A DNA stretch of 18,640 nucleotides, from the NCBI GenBank assembly GCA_041476545.1, contig JBGOTP010000061.1:1-18640 (forward strand), in the 5' to 3' direction. This stretch comes from JBGOTP01 sp041476545. Its GTDB lineage: Bacteria > Acidobacteriota > Vicinamibacteria > Vicinamibacterales > CAVVIG01. Positions within the stretch are counted from its first letter, which is position 1, and every line of letters starts with the position of its first letter. Positions 14,048 to 18,640 of this stretch are shown here, one piece after another. The notes beneath the pieces were generated by a model, which did not search any database, was not told the DNA's origin, and saw only the letters and a program-made list of their open reading frames with translations. The translations under genes and the position numbers were made by a program.

Positions 14048-16309
14048 CTACGGCCGTTTCCGAGTCTGCTGCTGCGCCTGCAGGGTCATGTCGAGATTCC
14101 TGCGAGCTTCCGCAAAATCCGGTTTCAGCCGCAGCGCTTCCTGAAATTCCCGGATCGCGTTGTCGAAGTTGCCCGTCGAGCCAAGAGCGATGCCGAGGTT
14201 GTTATGTGCCTCAACCGATGTCGGCTCGATGGCGATCGCCGCGCGGAATTCCGCGATCGCGTCTGGAATCATCCGCTCTTCGAGCAGCAGACTCCCCAGA
14301 TCGTAGTGAGCGGACGCGTCGCGAGGATCGAGCTGCACGGCTCGCCGCAGGTGCGCCAGGCCCTCATCGGTCCGTCCCGCCGACGCGAGCGTGTCCCCGA
14401 GGTTCCTGTGTGCCTTCGCGGAGGCCGGATCGAACCGTGCCGCCTGCTCGAATTCCGCGATCGCTTCGTCCAGTTTGCCTTCCTCGGCGAGCGCCGCCCC
14501 GAGGTTGTTGTGCACGTCCGCCGAACCCGGAATGCCCCGCGCCGCGAGCCGGAAATGGCCCGCGGCTTCGCCCGTCCTGTTCTGGCTGAGCAGTGCGTTC
14601 GCGAGGTTGTAGTGCACCTCCGGGAAGCCAGGACGGATGGCCAGCGCCCGCTGGTACGAATCGATGGCGGCATCCACGTGTCCCTGTGCCTGCAGGACCG
14701 TACCGATGTTGCTGTACGCGGGCGCATAGTCGGGGCTGATCGCGAGCGCGCGCCGGTAGGACGCGATCGCTTCGTCGTACCGGCCCTCCGACTGCAGCGC
14801 CGCTCCCAGATTGTGTTCCGTGACGGTGCGATTCATGTCGGCGGACACGATCGACCAGTTCGTGAATACAACCATTGCGCCAACTGCGACCGCAATGCTG
14901 ACCCGCCGCCGCGCTCCGCCCGCCGCGCGTGCCGCAACCCTGTGGGGTCCGGCTTCAGGCGGACCATCCCTGCCCGGACTCGAGAACGATCGCGCGAAGG
15001 CCGGGAGACCCGCAAGTCCTGTCGCCGCGAAGAGCCACAGAATCGGGACGAGCGGATAGCGGTACCGCGCGTAGATGTAGAACATGACGACGCTCGCGGC
15101 GTAGGCGGCGCCCATGGCGACGAGCGGCCAGAGTCTGGCGCGATCCGGCCACGCCAGGAGCAAACCGAAGAGCGCGAGCGGTACCAGCACGCCAAAATGG
15201 CCGATGCCCCCCAGCACGCGAAGGGGCGTGGACCACTCCGCGTAGCTCTCTTGGCTTTCCGTATCCAGAATCTCCGTGGCGTTCCAGAGGAGCACCGTCT
15301 TGCGCAGCTGCAGCTTCAGCCACGCGACCGGGTGCGATTCCGCAAACGCCAGTGCCTGTTCGGTCCAGTAGCCGGACACTTCACCCGGCGTCAACCGCCG
15401 GCCCCGTGCCTGTTCCGCAATATCGACCGCATCCTGCCGCTCGTACTGCGGGTCGCCCCGTCCGGCGCGCAGCGACATCGCCGTACCGTCTGCGTGCTCG
15501 TTGTTGCCCATGAAGAAGTTCGGACCGAACTGCGACGTGGTCAGGTAGAAGCCTCCGCCGACGCTGTTGTTGCGGATGGCGACGGGGAGGAGGACGATCG
15601 CGAGTCCGAGGACAAAGAATGCGGCCCGCCTGAAGGCGGACCCCACGACTGAAAGTGTGGAGTCCGGCTTGAGCCGGACCCTGCTAGGCCTATCGTCGAC
15701 CGGCCCGATCCGCTTGGCGATCCAGGTGCCGGCCAGCGCCCATGTCAGGATCACCGCCACGAAGACCAGCGCGTTTTCTCGCGTCAGACTGAGCCCACCC
15801 GTGGCCAAGCCAAGCCAGAGCCAGGATCGCGGCCGGCGCGGATCCTCGATCACGCCGACCGACAGCCACAGCATCAGGCACATGAAGAACTCGTCGAGCG
15901 CCGACTTCTGAAGCAGCCCGTTGAAGAAGATGGCAGGCGCGTACAGGGCGAGCCCAAGACCCGCAATCACGCCCGTCTTCGGCGAGAACAGTCGTCGGGC
16001 GGCGAGTCCGAGCAACACGCAGGAGAACGATCCGAGGACCGCCTGGCAGACGCGAATGAGCAGCAGGCTGCGGCCGGCGATGGCGTAGATCGTTCCAAGA
16101 AAGTACGGGTACAGCGGCGCCTGGTAAAAGACATCGTGCCCAATCCAGTCGCCGGCGGCGATGCGGCGCGCCCACTCGTCGTACCCGCGCGCATCGCCCA
16201 TGAGGACGTCGAAGAACGGCGTGCGCCGAATCTGCCACACGTGAAGGAGTCGCACGCTCAACGCCACGGCGAAAATGAGGAGCCCGTGTGTGGCGCGTTT
16301 GTCCGACAT
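14048..16309 (-). CDS. GT-C type membrane glycosyltransferase with seven C-terminal TPRs
   Basis: A 753-aa protein. Residues 1-490 hold about ten to twelve hydrophobic helices with features of the ArnT/PMT-like (RgtA/B/C/D-like) GT-C fold: an acidic first external loop (MGDARGYDEWA, D39 and D44/E45), YQAPLYPYF (62-70), and a basic YARYRYPLVPILW near 413-425. Such enzymes use polyprenyl-phosphate sugars to glycosylate lipids or proteins on the periplasmic side. After a last helix (about 471-487), seven TPR units (499-734; consensus AHNNLG-AL---G--DEAI-EF--A---P) follow, probably periplasmic and partner-binding. ATG 16309 is chosen because MSDKRATHG leads into the first helix; the frame is open to 16525 but that part only shadows the divergent gene. 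Two short hairpin repeats are embedded in frame at residues 210-228 and 449-455. The sugar and acceptor are unknown. It is divergent, 28 bp away, from another TPR protein. Confidence 0.85.
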   Translation of the reverse strand: MSDKRATHGLLIFAVALSVRLLHVWQIRRTPFFDVLMGDARGYDEWARRIAAGDWIGHDVFYQAPLYPYFLGTIYAIAGRSLLLIRVCQAVLGSFSCVLLGLAARRLFSPKTGVIAGLGLALYAPAIFFNGLLQKSALDEFFMCLMLWLSVGVIEDPRRPRSWLWLGLATGGLSLTRENALVFVAVILTWALAGTWIAKRIGPVDDRPSRVRLKPDSTLSVVGSAFRRAAFFVLGLAIVLLPVAIRNNSVGGGFYLTTSQFGPNFFMGNNEHADGTAMSLRAGRGDPQYERQDAVDIAEQARGRRLTPGEVSGYWTEQALAFAESHPVAWLKLQLRKTVLLWNATEILDTESQESYAEWSTPLRVLGGIGHFGVLVPLALFGLLLAWPDRARLWPLVAMGAAYAASVVMFYIYARYRYPLVPILWLFAATGLAGLPAFARSFSSPGRDGPPEAGPHRVAARAAGGARRRVSIAVAVGAMVVFTNWSIVSADMNRTVTEHNLGAALQSEGRYDEAIASYRRALAISPDYAPAYSNIGTVLQAQGHVDAAIDSYQRALAIRPGFPEVHYNLANALLSQNRTGEAAGHFRLAARGIPGSADVHNNLGAALAEEGKLDEAIAEFEQAARFDPASAKAHRNLGDTLASAGRTDEGLAHLRRAVQLDPRDASAHYDLGSLLLEERMIPDAIAEFRAAIAIEPTSVEAHNNLGIALGSTGNFDNAIREFQEALRLKPDFAEARRNLDMTLQAQQQTRKRP
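14946..14965. repeat. short hairpin repeat copy inside the glycosyltransferase gene (truncated form)
   Basis: The 20-nt block starts GGTCCGGC and ends GGCGGACC, an imperfect palindrome with six outer pairs. It is translated as GPPEAGP (residues 449-455). In another frame the same DNA reads VRLKPDPT, close to the VRLKPDST encoded by the larger copy at 15626-15680. It lies in the linker before the last membrane helix. Confidence 0.65.
15626..15680. repeat. multi-hairpin repeat inside the glycosyltransferase gene
   Basis: Three adjacent hairpins lie in 55 bp: CCGCCT-GA-AGGCGG (15626-15639), a CCAC...GTGG stem (about 15643-15660), and a perfect 8-bp GTCCGGCT-TG-AGCCGGAC (15662-15679). The block is in frame and encodes roughly residues 210-228 (VRLKPDSTLSVVGSAFRR), a polar insert between two membrane helices. 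The VRLKPD-type peptide is one I recall from acidobacterial proteins carrying such repeats; that recollection is unverified. Confidence 0.75.
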
Positions 16310-16315
16310 CAGCCG

Positions 16316-16326
16316 TATGCTAGCAT
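16316..16326. promoter_or_regulatory. palindromic candidate bidirectional -10 between divergent TPR genes
   Basis: ATGCTAGCAT (16317-16326) is a perfect 10-bp palindrome in the 28-bp gap between the two start codons (16309 minus, 16338 plus). On the plus strand TATGCT (16316-16321), and on the minus strand TGCTAGCAT (an extended -10 with TAGCAT), could serve as overlapping -10 elements. Initiation would fall near 16328 and 16310, giving a very short leader and a leaderless mRNA respectively. No good -35 was found on either side, so an operator is the alternative. Confidence 0.35.
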
Positions 16327-16337
16327 CGCTTGAAGTG

Positions 16338-18167
16338 ATGCGGATTGCGCCGCTCCTGTTGATTGGTGCGACGGCGTTCGCAGCTCGAGGTGCAACACCG
16401 GATGTGTACCGCGGGCTGCCAGGACTGGCGTACGCGCCCCTTGCACAAAGTCCACAGAGTTCACAGAGTCGGGCGAGTCTTCCGGCCGCCGCCCCCGTTA
16501 CGTTCACCAAGGACATCGCCCCCATCGTCTTCTCGCACTGCGCCCCCTGTCATCGGCCGGACGAGATTGGTCCGTTCAGTCTGCTCACCTACCGTGATGT
16601 GCGGCAGCAGGCCACGCAGATGGCGTCAGTCACTGCCAGCCGTCTGATGCCGCCCTGGAAACCGCGGCGCGGGGTGGGCGAGTTCGTGGGAGCGCGCGCC
16701 CTCACCGACGAACAGATCGATCTCATTCGGCGATGGGTCACCGAGGGCGCCGTGGAAGGCAATCCCGCCGATCTGCCCGAGCCACCGCGATGGGTGAACG
16801 GGTGGCAGTTCGGCACGCCCGATCTGATCGTGACGATGCCGGAGACGTACGTGGTGAGGGGGGATGGCGGCGACGTGTTTCGCACGTTCGTGATCCCGAT
16901 TCCGACATCGGTTGCGAAGTACGTGAAGGCGATTGAGTTTCGCCCGGGTAACCCCCGCGTCGTGCACCATGCGAACCTCGGCATCGATCGGACACGATCG
17001 TCGCGCCGTCTCGATTTGCTCGATCCCGAGCCCGGCTACGTTGGTGGCATGGTGCCCGACGCCGAGTATCCGCCCGGCTACATGCTCGGGTGGACACCGG
17101 GGCAGCGCCCCCGTCCGTCTCCTGACGGGATGGCGTGGCGGCTCGAGAGCGGGAGCGATCTCGTTGTGCAGCTCCATCTGCAGCCGGATGGTAGACCCGA
17201 GCCGGTGCAGGTGAGCGCGGGATTCTTCTTCACCGACCAACCGCCGGCGCAATCGCCGATTGGGCTGCGGCTTGGCAGCGAGACGATCGAGATCGCGGCG
17301 GGCGACAGCAGCTACGCAGTCACCGACCGCTACGTGCTGCCGGTGGATGTGGATCTGCTCGCCGTTCAGCCGCACGCGCACAATCTGGCGCGCCGCATGG
17401 AGGCGTTGGCGACACTGCCCGATGGCACGATACGGCCGCTGATTGCGATTGACGACTGGGATTTCCGCTGGCAGGACGTGTATCGCTACATCCGGCCGCT
17501 CACGCTGCCGGCAGGCACGATCGTCTCGATGCGATTCACGTACGACAACTCGATCGCCAATCCCCGCAATCCGAGTCAGCCGCCGCGATCCGTGGTGTGG
17601 GGACAGAACACGTCGGACGAAATGGGCGATCTGTGGCTGCAGCTGGTCCCGCGCCGCAAGGCCGATGCGGCGGCGCTCGCCGCCGACATCCGTCGCAAGA
17701 CGCTCGCGGAGGATCTGGCGGCGTACACGAAGGTGATGAATGCCGATCCCGCCAATCCCATCCGGCACGACACCGTGGCCATGCTGCACCTGCAGTCGGG
17801 ACACATCGACGAGGCGATCGGTCATCTGCGGGAGTCGCTCGGTCTGAACGCCGACTCCGCACCGAGCCACTACAACCTGGGGACGGCGCTTTCGATGCAG
17901 CGGAAATTCGACGACGCCCTTGCGGAGTTCCGCGCGGCCGTTCGGATTGATCCCGAGTACGCCGATGCGCACAACAACCTGGGTGCGATGCTGTATCTCC
18001 GAGGCCGCTACGCGGAAGCCGTGGACGAATACACCCGCGCCATCGCGATCCGTCCCGATAACGCCGAGGCGCACGACAACCTGGGACGCGTCCTTTCCGT
18101 CCTGGGCCGGGAGCCGGAATCCGCTGAGCAGTTCCGTCTGGCGGCGCAGATCCGGCAGCGGATGTAG
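16338..18167 (+). CDS. exported cytochrome c / PHM-like copper type II monooxygenase / TPR fusion protein
   Basis: A 609-aa protein. The signal peptide is about 1-19 (MRIAPLLLIGATAFAARGA). After a low-complexity linker, a single-haem domain carries CAPCH (C68, C71, H72); M104 in RLMPPW is a possible axial ligand. The central region (about 155-440) matches the two-domain copper fold of peptidylglycine alpha-hydroxylating and dopamine beta-monooxygenases, with all six ligand positions: H210 and H211 (VVHH), H280 (VVQLH), H346 and H348 (HAH), and M429 in TSDEMGDLWLQ, which resembles the SSDEMCNLY context of PHM. Four TPRs follow (about 475-609). The expected reaction is O2-dependent C-H hydroxylation in the periplasm, possibly with electrons delivered through the haem; substrate unknown. 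ATG 16338 is preferred over ATG 16317 because it gives a clean signal peptide. It is divergent from the TPR glycosyltransferase. Confidence 0.85.
   Translation: MRIAPLLLIGATAFAARGATPDVYRGLPGLAYAPLAQSPQSSQSRASLPAAAPVTFTKDIAPIVFSHCAPCHRPDEIGPFSLLTYRDVRQQATQMASVTASRLMPPWKPRRGVGEFVGARALTDEQIDLIRRWVTEGAVEGNPADLPEPPRWVNGWQFGTPDLIVTMPETYVVRGDGGDVFRTFVIPIPTSVAKYVKAIEFRPGNPRVVHHANLGIDRTRSSRRLDLLDPEPGYVGGMVPDAEYPPGYMLGWTPGQRPRPSPDGMAWRLESGSDLVVQLHLQPDGRPEPVQVSAGFFFTDQPPAQSPIGLRLGSETIEIAAGDSSYAVTDRYVLPVDVDLLAVQPHAHNLARRMEALATLPDGTIRPLIAIDDWDFRWQDVYRYIRPLTLPAGTIVSMRFTYDNSIANPRNPSQPPRSVVWGQNTSDEMGDLWLQLVPRRKADAAALAADIRRKTLAEDLAAYTKVMNADPANPIRHDTVAMLHLQSGHIDEAIGHLRESLGLNADSAPSHYNLGTALSMQRKFDDALAEFRAAVRIDPEYADAHNNLGAMLYLRGRYAEAVDEYTRAIAIRPDNAEAHDNLGRVLSVLGREPESAEQFRLAAQIRQRM
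16444..16470 (+). repeat. 9-bp repeat block inside the copper-protein gene
   Basis: The units AAAGTCCAC, AGAGTTCAC and AGAGTCGGG (16447-16473), preceded by a partial CAC, encode a Gln/Ser-rich linker (QSPQSSQS) between the signal peptide and the haem domain. The unit ARRGTYCAC is related to the GGTTCACAR array in the acyl-CoA dehydrogenase gene. Confidence 0.55.
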
Positions 18168-18186
18168 GGTCTCGTGACGCACGCCG

Positions 18187-18210
18187 CGCCCTTCGGCAAC
18201 ACCCAGGGCG
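18187..18210 (+). other. small hairpin after the copper-protein gene
   Basis: CGCCCT (18187-18192) and AGGGCG (18205-18210) can pair around a 12-nt loop, 19 nt after the stop. There is no T-run. It may be the 3' end of the transcript or the edge of the repeat region that fills 18168-18640, a 473-nt stretch with no convincing complete gene. Confidence 0.3.
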
Positions 18211-18231
18211 TCCCAAGCGAGTCGAGGGGCG

Positions 18232-18267
18232 CCTCCGCTTCGGGCACCGGGAAATTGGTCTCGGGCT
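18232..18267. repeat. 36-bp dispersed repeat, second copy
   Basis: This 36-bp block matches 13717-13752 at 33/36 positions (differences at block positions 6, 12 and 28). Its GGGAAATTG (18249-18257) is also perfectly complementary to CAATTTCCC (18398-18406) inside the adjacent long inverted repeat, so it could compete for pairing there. Confidence 0.75.
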
Positions 18268-18279
18268 TCAGGCGTGGGC

Positions 18280-18464
18280 CGGCGTCGGGGCCATGGCTCC
18301 CGCGAGCCGGTTCGACGACGCGGGAAATCGCACCTTCGCGACCAGTTGGTGCTGTGCGCCAGGTCCGTGACCTGGCGCGGACTTTGGCGCTGCGGTGCAA
18401 TTTCCCATCTGCCGCCTGAGACGCGTCGCTCACACGGCTCGCGGGAGCAACGGCCCCGACGCCG
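18280..18464. repeat. 185-bp nested imperfect inverted repeat, candidate structured RNA or miniature element
   Basis: The outer arms 18281-18309 and 18435-18463 are reverse complements at 27/29 positions. Nested inside are CGACGC (18316-18321) with GCGTCG (18423-18428), GGGAAATCGCACC (18322-18334) with GGTGCAATTTCCC (18394-18406) at 12/13, and a perfect 10-bp central hairpin GCGCCAGGTC / GACCTGGCGC (18356-18365 / 18369-18378). All stems are concentric, so one long rod can form in either strand. No open frame in it looks like a gene. Confidence 0.75.
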
Positions 18465-18561
18465 TCTCCCCGAACCCCCGCCCGTGTCTCGCGTCGGTAG
18501 TGGGTCACTTTGTCCTGGCGTGATGGCCGCGCCCGGACGGGCGCTCGGTTCGCCGGCGGAT

Positions 18562-18585
18562 GGGACGACGCGGGGCCACGCCGCG
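18562..18585. repeat. 24-bp dispersed repeat, second copy
   Basis: Starting GGGACGAC and ending CGCCGCG, this block matches 13623-13646 at 22/24. It is part of the repeat mosaic shared by the two gaps. Confidence 0.6.
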
Positions 18586-18614
18586 TCGCATTCGCGCGAT
18601 CAGGTGCCGCTAAA

Positions 18615-18640
18615 ATGACGGCGAGAGGCTGGCGGGCCGC
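18615..18640 (+). CDS. possible start of a gene running off the right edge
   Basis: ATG at 18615 opens MTARGWRA, with no stop before the window ends. TAAAAT (18611-18616) overlapping the ATG looks like a -10 element, which would put the transcript start slightly downstream and the true start outside the window. There is no Shine-Dalgarno. Too little is visible for any family call. Confidence 0.2.

Overview
This is a GC-rich bacterial window that looks like an Acidobacteriota chromosome, most likely Vicinamibacteria-like. That placement is an inference. It rests on two long Oar-type TonB-dependent receptors with an N-terminal carboxypeptidase-regulatory-like domain, on membrane and periplasmic proteins carrying C-terminal TPR arrays, and on many short hairpin or tandem repeats, some lying inside genes. 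No rRNA, tRNA, CRISPR array, transposase or phage gene was seen.

Layout. Positions 1-2660 (minus strand) hold an apparent operon transcribed SDR oxidoreductase -> long-chain acyl-CoA ligase -> PaaI-type thioesterase (cut by the window edge). The first two genes overlap by GTGA and the gap to the third is 8 nt. Divergent from it are a FadE-like acyl-CoA dehydrogenase (2781-4529) and a spinster-type MFS transporter (4663-6057). Together this is an acyl-CoA activation, oxidation and hydrolysis block with a transporter. Positions 6359-13525 hold two tandem paralogous TonB-dependent receptors of 1198 and 1077 aa. Each has a strong Shine-Dalgarno, the same start context, the same promoter-like block and a hairpin after its stop. 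Positions 14048-18167 hold a divergent pair with only 28 bp between start codons: a GT-C type membrane glycosyltransferase with seven TPRs (minus), and an exported cytochrome c / PHM-like copper monooxygenase / TPR fusion (plus).

The most interesting protein is the 609-aa fusion. It has one CxxCH haem site, then a domain with all six copper-ligand positions of peptidylglycine monooxygenase (HH, H, HxH, M), then four TPRs. The most interesting DNA features are: (1) intergenic arrays of about 7-nt units in inverted arms that run up to the start codons of the dehydrogenase and the transporter; (2) repeats lying inside three genes as in-frame linkers; (3) a conserved promoter block upstream of both receptors; (4) a 185-bp nested inverted repeat after the copper-protein gene; and (5) a near-consensus promoter that overlaps the longest-ORF start of the SDR and suggests a leaderless or later start.

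Stretches over 300 bases without a gene are 6058-6358, 9956-10291, 13526-14047 and 18168-18640. Each has its own entries below.
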